Assembly: GCA_002914845.1 (NCBI GenBank)
Contig: JXTC01000102.1
Span: forward strand, 599,018-663,017
Source: Trema orientale
Taxonomy: Eukaryota; Streptophyta; Magnoliopsida; Rosales; Cannabaceae
DNA: 64,000 bases
Direction of reading: 5' to 3'
Under the pieces are notes generated by a model. The model worked only from the letters and a program-made list of their open reading frames with translations. It made no database searches and was not told the origin of the DNA. Below, one piece after another: positions 46,042-57,004 of the stretch (within the stretch, counting starts at the first letter, position 1; every line of letters starts with the position of its first letter). The translations under genes were made by a program, and so were the position numbers.

Positions 46042-49000
46042 ATGATATTGATCAGCAAGCAGCATCTTTTAACCTATATATACCTTCTTCTCTACATCAC
46101 TCTTTCTTCTGCGGTTATTCTCTACAACAAGGCAAACCCATTTCCATATTTCCATCTACTCTGCTTTACTTGTTTTCAAAAAAAAAAAAAAAAATAAAAA
46201 AATATCAGACTCTTTCATTTTCTCCAACACAACACACCCCACCCCATTTAATGCTTCTTCTTACTTGTCTAACTTTTTGTTCATTTGCAGTGGTTCCTAT
46301 CTACAAGGTACTTCAACTTTCCATATCCAATCACGCTCACCATGATTCATATGGGTTTTTCTGGTGCCTTCGCTTTCTTTCTTATCCGTGTTCTCAAGGT
46401 ATGGCCACCCTATTGAAGCTCCACATGCTCTCTCCTTCTGCCCATCATTTTTTTTTTCTCTTCTTTCTTCCTTCATTAAATTCCATGACTGTGCAGGTTG
46501 TTTCCCCTATCAAAATGACATTCAAAATGTAAGTCTTCTATAGGAAATATCATTTCCTTTCTTCGTGTCTCTATAATTTTCTCCACTTAGAGTAATCTTC
46601 TTTGCTTTGCAGATATATGACTTGTGTAGTTCCCATAAGTGCCTTCTTTGCCTCAAGTCTATGGTAAGTGCTTTTACTGTATAATCATCTCTTATGTTAC
46701 TGAGCAGTTGTATTTTATTCGCCCTGTGATTAGCTTTTCTATTATTTGAGGCTGATCCAGTAGTTGTCCTTAATCTAGTTCTTTAAAATTATATCAAGAA
46801 ATTAACTGCACTCGTATTGTAACCTAATTCCTGCATTCTATTTTGAGGGATTAAATACCACCATGGCTGGTCCTTGCCATGAATCAAGAATACTGCTTAA
46901 TCCTTCATTCACTACTATAGACGCTCTTAATATTATTCTTTCCTGGCAACTGGCATTTCATCATTTTGTATATAGTACTGATGTGTTTTATAGAGTATCC
47001 TTTTTCTTACCTTTTACCTATAGTGTTTAATGAACTTGTACATGCGAAATTTCATCTCAACTAAAATGTCCCTAACCCCTCTCCTCCAAGTCATTCTAGA
47101 TTCTAAGTGTTTTCCCTTCTATGCTCTAAACAAAAGCTTTTGATACATTAAAATCCTTCTTCATTCAACTTTCTCTTCTTGCACTGTTTATTTAAGCCTT
47201 TTTTCTATATACGTACAGGTTTGGCAATACCGCTTACTTGTACATTTCTGTGGCCTTCATCCAGATGCTTAAAGCCCTAAGTATGTGAAGTGTTTGTACA
47301 ATTTTTTTGGATGTATCCCCAGAATGCTACTAAACAGGTATTCCTTCTATATATGTGATGTTTGCAGTGCCGGTGGCAACATTCCTGGTGGCTGTGTTTT
47401 GTGGCACCGATGTTCTAAGGTGTGATGTGTTCTTGAACATGGTGCTAATCAGTGTTGGAGTTGCCGTATCCTCATACGGGGAAATTCATTTTAATATGAC
47501 CGGTACAGTTTACCAAGTCATGGGAATTGTTGCGGAGGCCCTCAGGCTTGTATTGACACAAGTTCTTCTTCAGAAAAAGGGCTTAACACTAAATCCTATC
47601 ACCACGTTATATTACATAGCACCATGCAGGTACTTGGCTGCAGCCTGCTTAGAATTTTTCCTCTATTTTGCCATTTATGAGTTGTGTTCTTTTATGCTAT
47701 GTGCATGAGTCTTTTTAATACTAGTTTCCTGACATTCACATCAATCAATTGCTGAATTTCTAGACTGTTAACTAGTTGGTACTGACCTTACAATTAAAGG
47801 TGTTCTGTCTCTTATCTTTGTTTGACTAATTTGAGAGGTATCACCTCAGCACTCTCTCTTCCTGCACTTCCCAAAATTATGCTTCTCATGTTTTCTAATT
47901 TGAACTTAGTCAGCAAAGTATAGCACACGTTGTCCGGAAAAGCTTTTACGTCAGGAGAGAAAAGATCAAATCTTAGTCCATGTGATGCACAAAAGTTGTT
48001 AATTCTAATTTGTGTACAATCCCTTACTTTTTGCTGTATTATTGATGTGCTCATTTAATCTACTGTCTTTTGCAGCTTCGTGTTTCTGTTTATCCCTTGG
48101 TATATTCTGGAGAATCCTGCAATAGAAGTTTCTCAGATTGAGTTTAATTTCTGGATTTTTTTCTCAAACGCTCTTGCTGCGCTGGCATTGAATATTTCAA
48201 CTTTCTTGGTAATTGGTAGAACAGGAGCAGTAACTATCCGAGTTGCTGGGGTCATGAAAGACTGGATATTGATTGCCCTGTCAACAGTTTTATTTCCTGA
48301 GTCCTTGATTACAGGTCTCAACATAACTGGTTATGCAATAGGTACGTCTTTCAGCATAATTTTGAGATTTTTTCATTCATATCTCTTATAGTTCGTAGAC
48401 TAAACTAGTTTTTGCAGCTTTATGTGGTGTTGTTGTGTACAACTATTTGAAGATGAGGGATGCTCGAGCTTCTCAACTTCCTTCGGTAATTATCCCAGAT
48501 AAAGCAGTACAGGTGAATCCTCTGAACTTGTTATTTTCTTAAGCTGATAAGCATCTATGTCTTTTACATTATGGTTTAGTTTTTAAGATATTGTATTGAT
48601 GCCTAAGTCTAGAGAAAGTGCCTTGGGTAAGTGTGTCAAAGTCAAATAGCTGAGTTGTTATTGATAATTTGTAGTAGCAACTTTTGAGGAACCTTGCTTG
48701 CCTCTCGTTAATTACATTGGTGCAGCTTCAGGCATAGAGTCTTTAAGCTAAAGTTGTCACTCTACATCAGGACAAAATACGGCAGTTGCTTACCTTGCAC
48801 TCCATGTTTTTGTGTGTGTCTGTATTGTATTTTATAAGATGTGTTTATATCACTGATTTATGGTTGATTCCCCATGGTTCTGACGAGCCAGATACAATTG
48901 TGGAAACATAAGTTGTATTCTCTGAGCGAATCCTAGTTATTGTGTGTTATGGTCACAAGTCTCATTTACTATATGGGTGTTGGCTTTTGGGAACTTTCGG

Positions 49001-49204
49001 GGTAATATTAGAAGATTTATGCGGGTATGTCCCCATTTGCAGGAGCTGAAGATGGAGAAGTCATATGATCTGTACACACCGGACGACATTGACAAGGACA
49101 GCATTGCTGGAAGAAGTGGATGGAATACTTGTGTTCCTGATTCTCGTATAGATGAAGAGGCACCTCTAATTCCTTCACTGAAATCCCATCTGGGCAAAAA
49201 TTAG
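46042..49204 (+). CDS. Sugar-phosphate/phosphate translocator-like membrane transporter
   Basis: Nine coding exons (46042-46131, 46291-46398, 46497-46528, 46613-46663, 47219-47280, 47368-47629, 48076-48341, 48418-48512, 49043-49204) encode 375 residues. It belongs to the triose-phosphate translocator/nucleotide-sugar transporter family (drug/metabolite transporter superfamily), close to the Arabidopsis At3g17430/At1g48230/At5g25400 group. Many hydrophobic helices are visible, with family blocks YFNFPYPITLTMIHMGFSGA, WFGNTAYLYISVAFIQMLKA, CDVFLNMVLISVGVAVSSYG, LRLVLTQVLLQKKGLTLNP and GRTGAVTIRVAGVMKDWILI. No plastid transit peptide precedes the first helix, which suggests Golgi/endomembrane location, but the substrate is unknown. 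The first intron has a GC donor (46132), needed for an exact join of LYNK to WFLSTRYF. The hydrophilic tail is acidic (DEEAPLIPSLKSHLGKN). Confidence 0.9.
46132..46290 (+). other. GC-AG intron
   Basis: The exon ends TACAACAAG and the intron begins GCAAAC; the acceptor is TTTGCAG. No GT lies near the junction, and only this boundary keeps the conserved protein continuous. Confidence 0.8.
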
Positions 49205-50325
49205 CAGCTTTAGGAGTAACCAGGACAACATATTACACAACCTCCCTTCTTTGCTCAAACAAGAGGATTTTTTCCTTCTTTTGTTTCTTTAGAGCTCATT
49301 CATAGAGTCAGAATAGTCAGTTTTCACTGTAAAGACCTATTATTAGCAAAGCAAATGCAATGAAGGCTTATTATTTTTTGACCGACCTGAGTTATCGAGA
49401 ATTTCATTGTAAACATGGACTGAAACGTAGTTGCGGCAAGGATGTTATGTTAGATAGTTACTACTGCAGCGTATTTAAACAGATTCTTAGTCGACCGTGC
49501 AGGAGCAATAAAATAATCTCGAATGCAAATGGGGCTCTTAAGCGGACAAATACATCAAATAATTGACCCAAAAGGGACATTAGCATTATACGAATAGTGA
49601 TAATATCTATTGGTATTAAAATATATTATTGTTTGCGGGAAAGCTGATAGGTGTGCGCATGGTGCCAAACCAATTGGGAAGGAGCAGGTGGGTTTAATTT
49701 ATGGCTATTAGCTATGCGTGTGCATCTTTTTCACAAAAAAAAAAAGGTACCGCCCACTAAACTAAACTCAAACAACCTTTTCTGTTTTTTTTTTAAAAAA
49801 AAAAAAAAAATCAAACATTTTAAAAATTCATTATGCAAGTGCCTAAGTGGATAGCTTTTTTAGATGGAAGCGTAAAGGCTAAAGCACATGATTCAACCTT
49901 TTTTTTTTTTTTTTTTAATAACTTCTTTTGAGTCTTAAGCTTAGTGTGTTGTTAAAACTTAAGAGGACATTTGGTTACCCTCGAAAATTAACTTAAGATG
50001 ATAATTCGTGAATAACTGATGTTTGAGGGAGCAAGATTTTGTCCATATAATATACGTATTAAATGTACTACGGTATGCGCTTAAAAAAAGAAAAAGAAAA
50101 AAGAAGGTATTATGGTATGCGTCGTCAAAACACTATTATTATTTTGAGAAAGTGCAATTTGGAAATCATATAAAAACCAATAGACTATAGAGTATAACAG
50201 TATACACAGTTTGGGAAAACATTAACAAATGTTTTAGTATTGTCGTGTATTTAATAATTTTCTACCAATCTGTTTATTTAACGCGTTGAACCCACATGCT
50301 AACCCCAAGTCCCAACTAAAATTTA

Positions 50326-50403
50326 AGAAGTCTTTGCTTCGTGAGAGAGTTCTTTGCTGATAGAGGAAGACTTTGCTTCGTGAGAGAGGTCTTTGCTGAA
50401 TGC
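50326..50403. repeat. 39 bp x 2 tandem repeat
   Basis: CTTTGCTTCGTGAGAGAG occurs at 50332 and 50371, followed in both copies by TCTTTGCTGA. A local tandem duplication. Confidence 0.85.
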
Positions 50404-50530
50404 TGATACCATCCACTCCCTCCCAGACTTGGAGACGCACAGGGGCCAATCAAATTAAAAGAAGTGGGCCATGAGCATGCCAAATGTCAAATTTGCCGTA
50501 CGCTCTACTTGAATCAATTAAATGTATAAA

Positions 50531-50555
50531 TCTTCTCTTCTCTTCTCTTCTCTTC
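50531..50555. repeat. (TCTTC)n microsatellite
   Basis: Five TCTTC units. Confidence 0.9.
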
Positions 50556-50662
50556 AACTGTTTTCTTTCTTATTAAGTCTTCTGTTTCCCCGAAACTAAC
50601 GCCTTCCACAATCGTATTTCTTTCTTTTTTTCTTTTTTCTTTTTCTTCTTCTTTTTTTACGG

Positions 50663-50975
50663 GATAGTTATAATAGCGACGCCTTACGTAAGTCCTGTTT
50701 ATATACCGTTTAATGAGAATATATAAGAATAGGCGCGTCTACAGTAGGGGCGTCCTTACGTAGGATCCTGTTTATTCACCGTTGGATAGGAATCTGTATA
50801 TAAATAGATTCTCCACAGATTCTCATTATTCCTCTCAGATTCCCATCCAACGATAATTAAGACATGACCCTACGTAAGGACGCCCCTACCGTAGCCATCC
50901 CCAATCTATTTATACACAGATTTCTATCAAACAACCTAAAAACAAAGCTGCCTTACGTAAGGAGGCTCCACTCTT
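50663..50975. mobile_element. foldback MITE, family A copy 2 (outer, split)
   Basis: The left part ATAGCGACGCCTTACGTAAG, then TCCTGTTTATATACCGTTTAATGAG, and the right part (reverse complement GTGGAGCCTCCTTACGTAAG, then GCAG) are two halves of one element. Together they carry the arms and interior words seen in copy 1 (TATACACAGATTTCTATCAA). A third copy sits between them. Confidence 0.65.
50733..50901. mobile_element. foldback MITE, family A copy 3 (inner)
   Basis: About 169 bases. The left TIR CTACAGTAGGGGCGTCCTTA, then CGTAGGATC, matches the right TIR read in reverse, CTACGGTAGGGGCGTCCTTA, then CGTAGGGTC. The interior has GGATAGGAATCTGT and ACAGATTCTCATTA. The arms are the best preserved of the three copies, consistent with this being the youngest insertion. 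Confidence 0.75.
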
Positions 50976-51371
50976 TTTTTATTTATTTATTTATTCGGTT
51001 GTCCCCGTGGCCTGTTCTGTAAGTAGCCAAAGCCCAAGTCCAACAAGAGCGTGATGGCAGGGGGTATAAAATCGTAATTAGAATCGAATCTTGGACAGTA
51101 CAGCAGCAGTAGGAATAGGAATAGCATAGCAGAGCAGGCCATCAAATTCGAAGGAAGTGGGGGAAAGCCACCTCTTCTTCTTCTTCATACGATTAGTATC
51201 TCTAATTTTACTCAAATAATTTAAAAAAAAAAAAAGAATACAGAGGATGTTTATGTATATAATAACGTTAACAAAAGAAGATTAGAAGGAAGGGCGGGCG
51301 TGTGGTGACAATTACGAAGATCAAGATCAAGATCAGAGCATCGAAATTGTGAATCGAAGGAGGGAAGGGCC

Positions 51372-53828
51372 ATGGGTGGAGATGTGAGCGGCGGAAGCAG
51401 CAGCAGCAGCGGTGCCGGCATCATGATGGGCATGGGTATGCCTATGGGTGCCGGGTCGGGTTCGGGCGGGTCCGCGGAGCCGCAGTACGTAGGGGCGAAG
51501 ACGTCGGTGTGGTGGGACATAGAGAACTGTCAGGTGCCAAAGGGGAGTGACCCTCACACCATCGCCCAGAACATCAGTTCCGCCCTCGTTAAGATGAACT
51601 ACTGTGGCCCCGTCTCCATCTCCGCCTATGGCGACACCAATGGCATCCCTTCTTCCGTCCAGCAAGCCCTCTCTAGCACCGGCATCGCCCTCAACCACGT
51701 CCCCGCTGGTATTCTTCTTCTTCTTCTTCTTTCTATTTTTCTCTCTCTTTTCCCTCCCCCCCCTCTCTTAGGGTTTCTAGTCTGAATTTCTTTTCAATTT
51801 TGCTGCTATTATGCTCTGATAGATAAAAACCTTCATTTCACATAAAATTTCATCATTTCATGGGACAAAGACTCAGAAAAGAAAATAAAATAAGATAAAT
51901 GAAAAAAAGGTAGACAAGGCTATGATCTGCCCAATTCATGATATGGATGTGTCTTATGATTAGCAGCACCAGTGTTTCACACTGTTTTCTTGTGCCTTGT
52001 TCATTCACAATTGACAATTGACAATTGACAATTGACATGGTGGGTATGTGTGTGTGTGTTTGGCTCAGGTGTCAAAGATGCGAGTGATAAGAAAATCTTA
52101 GTGGATATGTTGTTTTGGGCCGTAGATAACCCTGCTCCTGCCAATTATCTACTTATTTCTGGCGATAGGGATTTCTCTAATGCTCTCCATCAGTTGCGGA
52201 TGAGGAGATATAATATTCTTCTAGCACAGCCACAGAAAGCTTCTGCTGCCCTCGTTGCTGCCGCTAAGAGCGTATGGCTTTGGACAAGCCTCTCTGCTGG
52301 AGGTCCCCCGCTTACAACCGGCGCATCATCTCAGCTTGCTAATGGTAGCAATCCCTTTAACCCCGAGACTTCACAATACCCGATGCCGCCCGAAATTCTC
52401 CAGACAACCCAACCGATGACCCACCAAGAAAGTCCTCCATTTCTAAACCAGAAGCCTTCTTTTGTTGGAAGGGCTGCTGAGCCTAAAGTTAAAGGCAAAT
52501 TCACCAAGAAAAATCAAAGTCAGCCCAATGTATCAAGGGCCTCAAGTGTGCCAGTAGGAATACAAGACATTAAGAACAATGAGTACCCTTTCCAACCGGA
52601 ACATACACAGGGAAAGCACTTTAAGAAAGCACCCCATGAATACTTTGGTGGTAGTGGTAGCGGTAGTGGTAGTAACGGAAATCATATTATAAGCAATCCC
52701 CCAAATCACTACCCTGCTCCTATGATGCCAAACAACCTCCATATGCAACCTCCCCCCTTTGGATCCGACAACCGGTTTCCTCCTAATCCTCATAATCATG
52801 GTTTTCGGCCAGTTCCTCCCAGACCTGATGGCCCTAGATTTTCTTCAGCTCCACTTACAAATATGCCTGATATTGGTAAGTTAGGCATCAATCAGTACAA
52901 CAATTATGTGCAGAATCCACCAAACATCCAAAATCGAACTGGAGAAGATTTTAAACCAAGGTCTACTGAGTCAGTGAATCCAAGTAGTTTAAATGCCCCT
53001 CAGAAAGGCCATAATTTCCAGAGTGGCCAACCGTTTCAGCATGATGCAATGAACAATAGGTATCCTCGTGGTCCCGAATTTTTACCTCAGTCATCGGCAC
53101 CAATGGTTGCAAAAAACGTTCCTGCCAATGGTATCTGGGGAACTCAAGGATGTGCGCCACCTTCAGAATATGTTCAAGGTCTTATTGGCGTTATCTTACT
53201 TGCCTTAAACACTTTAAAAGTGGAAAAACTTATGCCCACTGAAGTAAACATTATCGATTCCATTCGATATGGGGATCCAAAACACCGCAATACTGATGTA
53301 AGGAAGGCCTTGGATTGTGCAATAGAACAACATATGGTTGTGAAGCAGAACTTAGGTGCTGTGCAGTTGTACGTTGGTAAAAATGAGAAATTATGGAAAT
53401 GTGTGAACACTATAGGTGGCCATGTTAATCAGTACCCAAAAACCACGTGGGAACGGATACAGAAGTTCATAACTTCCTCAAGTGGACGTTCTGCTGTTCT
53501 GGCTTCTCAATGCAGGTAAATGTAATTACAAAATTCGGTTACTTTAGCATTCACACAATTTATTCCGGTTGTTAGAAAGTATGGATTCCAGGAATTAATG
53601 AGTTCTGACCACAAAACTATGTGATCTTTACTTTCCTACAGATATGAAGCAGCTTTGATTCTAAGAAAATCATGCTTAGAAGAGCTTTCCTTGGGCGAAG
53701 TTCTCCAGGTTTTGAATATGATTATCGGGACGAAGAAATGGATTAATCATCACCAATCAGGATGGCAACCTATTACAATTACCCTTCCGGAGACAAAAAC
53801 TGATACATTTACAGAAACTGGTGTTTGA
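51372..53828 (+). CDS. NYN-domain (limkain/MARF1-type) putative RNase
   Basis: Three exons (51372-51708, 52069-53515, 53642-53828) encode 656 residues. Residues about 42-185 form a NYN (PIN-like) nuclease domain: [12 protein letters not shown] with Asp49, [18 protein letters not shown] (Asp116, Asp119, Asp125) and [13 protein letters not shown] (Asp145, Asp147). These are the acidic residues expected of the metal site. Next comes a long Pro/Asn/Gln-rich linker, about 190-490. The C-terminus ([40 protein letters not shown], then [20 protein letters not shown]) resembles a winged-helix/LOTUS-like module, a combination known in MARF1-type RNA regulators. Plant members are usually annotated only as putative endonucleases. 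RNA cleavage is inferred from the family. The N-terminus is Gly/Ser/Met-rich, and the ATG is the first in frame after the leader. Confidence 0.85.
52007..52034 (+). repeat. (ACAATTG)n, four heptamers
   Basis: Four perfect ACAATTG units near the 3' end of intron 1 of the NYN gene, about 35 bases before the acceptor, next to a short (TG)n run. Each unit contains the palindrome CAATTG. Confidence 0.9.
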
Positions 53829-54576
53829 TTAAATAAAGAGCTGTTCTGGTTACGGGAAAGTGGTTTCAATCTCGCTACATCTGCAAGAACATTTTTCTCT
53901 TTTTTTTTTTGGGACCTCAAGAATTTTGGATTGCCTTCGAAAGAACCCTGACTATTGAATATCTGGGAAGGTTATGAGGAAGGCAACCTTTAGACCGTGA
54001 ATCAAGTAAGTTGGAGTAGGATTTATTTTGTACTTTTCATTTTTTTCTTTCTTTTTATTTGGAAGGTTAGTTGTAGGGGATCTACAGAATTAAAACCCTA
54101 CTATGGTGGACACCTTTTGCAATCTCAGTTCTCTATGGCTTGGGAGTTGCAGTTATGAACCTATGAGGCCACCTACTTTATATATTATTACCTGCATTTG
54201 AGGCTTTTACTGGCTCCAAGTTATTGGGCCAAAAGAAGGCCTTTTAAACCATAGAATATGTAAGGAATGGCGTAAGAAAGGCGTAATATTGTGTCAGCAT
54301 GTCTTCGCAAGCAAGTAGCTGTGGTGAGGTTGCGCCTGGTTTTGGTATTACATTACATGTTATGTGGTGCAGACATGTTCTGTTTGCTGGAAACCTATTG
54401 AAGATGTTCACACTTTTGGTTTATCAGACATAAAAGAAGAGGTTCCATGACTGCCTTGTTTTACATGGAGCTTGAGAATTCACTTAATTGATGGCGAAAG
54501 TTGGACGGGAAGCTTGAAGCAACTAAAAGTAGACGTTATGTTAAAAAGTTTTTTCGGGGAATGTTACTGTAAGTCT

Positions 54577-54652
54577 GATGGTGAATCGTTCTGCAACTAC
54601 ATGGTTAGCAGTATGATGGTCAATCGTTCTGCAACTACATGGTTAGCGGTAT
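54577..54652. repeat. 38 bp x 2 tandem repeat
   Basis: Two units starting GATGGT, each containing AATCGTTCTGCAACTACATG, almost identical. Confidence 0.9.
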
Positions 54653-55628
54653 GTCATACACTTTCTATTTTGGAACTGTTTGTATCTATCATCTGGATGA
54701 GAGAAAACAGAACAACCCAGGGAGAATAATATATTACTCAAGTGTCATTCTAACCTTTCACAATGCACAAATTTGTGGCTCTAGCTTGAATAGTTGATTG
54801 GTGAGTGCACTATGCCTTTGGATTTGGACTGGGTCTCTGAAACTCAGCAGCAATTGATAATTAAGATATGCTGTTTAAGCATTTTCTGCTTTCCATTTGC
54901 TACTTTGTATGATTCTACAGCAGTGCTATGCTATGTTCAAGTTTTATGATTCTGTCTTTCTTTGCACGCGTGTGACTGTGCAATGTGTTTTCTTAGTTTG
55001 GTTCAGTATAAACAGAATAAAGTCTCATTTAGCTTTTGATAATGGATTGCTTGCAACTGAGGATTATTTTTGCTTTTTTCTTTTTTGGGATATCTATTAT
55101 TCTCGTCGATAGTTTTACTTGTTTATATTGTTCAGAAGCAAGGAGGAGCGTATCTTTTCACTCCTTTTTTTCCAAAAAGGGGGGGAAAAAAAAAAAAAAT
55201 CTTGTGGAAAACATCGTAATCTATCTAGTATCTATTATTGTCGTGTATAGTTTTACTAATAGATATTGTTCAGCAGCAGGTGCGTATCTTTATTTTATAT
55301 TTAGTTCTCAGCGTTATATAAACAATTTCCTTCCCCGGTTCTTGCTGGAGTGGTGATTGTGATGAAGCAGATGTGAAACATGTACATGTATATTCTGAAG
55401 AAAACTGCCACCGGCAAGGCAGGATAAAGGAAGCATGGCCTTGACATGGCCTTGACGTTGAAAAAACTGCCTTCGAGCAGATTTAATTTCGGACTTTCGA
55501 TGTCTTCAAGAGAAGTGCATTGCTAGACTGCTAGCAATGCTAGGACCGCTATCTTGTCTCATTCATGTCAATCAGTGGGATACAGAGTGGAGAAGAAAAT
55601 GATTCTTTGTATTCTTATTCTTTCTTCT

Positions 55629-56357
55629 TAGAGCATCTTCAATATAGGAGTGTTATAACTCATGTTAATGCTAAATTTTAGCATTTTATAAAAAAAGGAA
55701 AAAAAGTTTCTCTGATGTTATGTCAAATATAACATATTTTTTAATACATTTTATTTCTTGTGTTATTTGTGTTTATAACACAAGGTATAGTATATGCTAA
55801 AATTTTATTATATGTCAAAATTTACAATATTGCTATTATAAACATGTGTTTAAGTTTGCAATTTTGTCATTAGTATGTATTATTCTACAATATTACTATT
55901 ATAGTATTTATTAAATTTTATAATATGGTCATTATTTACAATATGATCAATTTAATTTTAGCGTGTGAGATTTTTTACAATATTATTGTTGAATTAAATT
56001 GAAAATATATATAAACTTTACAATGTGGCCAATTTAATACATGTATACTAATTTTTTATTTTTTTCTGTTAAATTTTAGTCATAATATTACTATCCCTAA
56101 ATTCTATAAATCAAAACTCTCATCACTTCTTTTTTTCTCACATTTTCAAAAACTAAAAAAAAAAATAATAAAAGGTTTTCATTCATTTTTTTTTAAAAGA
56201 ATATTCTTGTATTGGTAGGTAAAGTAAGTAGAAATTTTATTATTAATAATTGGATGGTATAATAATAGGAATTATAATAGATTAAAGAAGAATTGTAAAT
56301 AAAAATAGTATTCAAATACAAAATAACATTTATTTTAGCATACACTCATTGCAAGCC
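55629..56357. mobile_element. AT-rich MITE-like repeat beginning GAGCATCTTCAAT
   Basis: Begins GAGCATCTTCAATATAGGAG and ends near TAGCATACACTCATTGC. The reverse complement of the end (GCAATGAGTGTATGCTAAAA) resembles the start only loosely. GAGCATCTYCAA ends are common in plant non-autonomous DNA elements. The interior is nearly pure A/T. Limits and class are uncertain. Confidence 0.4.
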
Positions 56358-57004
56358 AAGAAATGATGGATCTTTTAAGATCCCAAAAATTACTTGTTAT
56401 CCAAGCCTACAGATCACCCCACTTTGTACAAACAAACACACTACAAATGATGAAACAAAGTTGGAAAGAAACCAAAAATCTAAGCTCTTGATACTTATAT
56501 GTCAGTGCAGGATGAATGAAAAATAAGAAAAACCAAGACGATGGAGAAACAGAGCGGAGGGATGCAAACAAGAAATCGGAAGGAGAAACACAAGAGAAAA
56601 AATATTAAAAGAGAGTAGCATCACGAACAAAAAGCTGTAATGAAAATGAAACGTGAAACAAATTCAGTTTATCAGATTGAATAAAACACATGTAGATGGG
56701 AATGACGCAGTGTAGATCATGCACAAAGAGCTATTTTCCCTCCTTTCTACATCGACTGATGTATAGAAGTACCGATAAATATGACAGTTCGACCAACGAT
56801 AAAAAGAAGAGGAAAAAAGAATGAACCAAGATACATACTTTATTACTTAAAATTATGTACAATGGATACAATTTGGTTGGGCAGTGGTCACATACACTTG
56901 CCATTTCAAATCGATGCATTCGACAGCAGGGTAGTGTAGTGCAGAATTTTAATCGTTACTTAATAAAGATACAATATCCGCTTTGGTCCAGCCAGAGTGT
57001 TGAA

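Larger units (their letters stand above)
49205..51371. other. spacer between transporter and NYN gene
   Basis: Contains the transporter 3' UTR, AT-rich sequence with T/A homopolymers (49730-49910), a 39-base tandem pair at 50326-50403, a (TCTTC)n microsatellite at 50531-50555, nested MITEs at 50663-50975, and the leader of the next gene from about 51060. No gene was recognised. Confidence 0.6.
53829..57004. other. convergent spacer between NYN and J-domain genes
   Basis: Holds the NYN 3' UTR (probably to 54.2-54.4 kb), a 38-base tandem pair at 54577-54652, T-rich sequence with two similar TTTTACTTG/TTTTACTAA-containing blocks (55100-55280), an AT-rich repeat at 55629-56357, and the J-domain gene 3' UTR at the right. 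No further coding exon was seen. Confidence 0.55.

Noticed and set aside
46023-46532. 169-codon open frame across the first transporter introns
   Set aside because: It reads through introns in a different frame. The homologous protein uses exons 46042-46131 and 46291-46398 joined in another frame.
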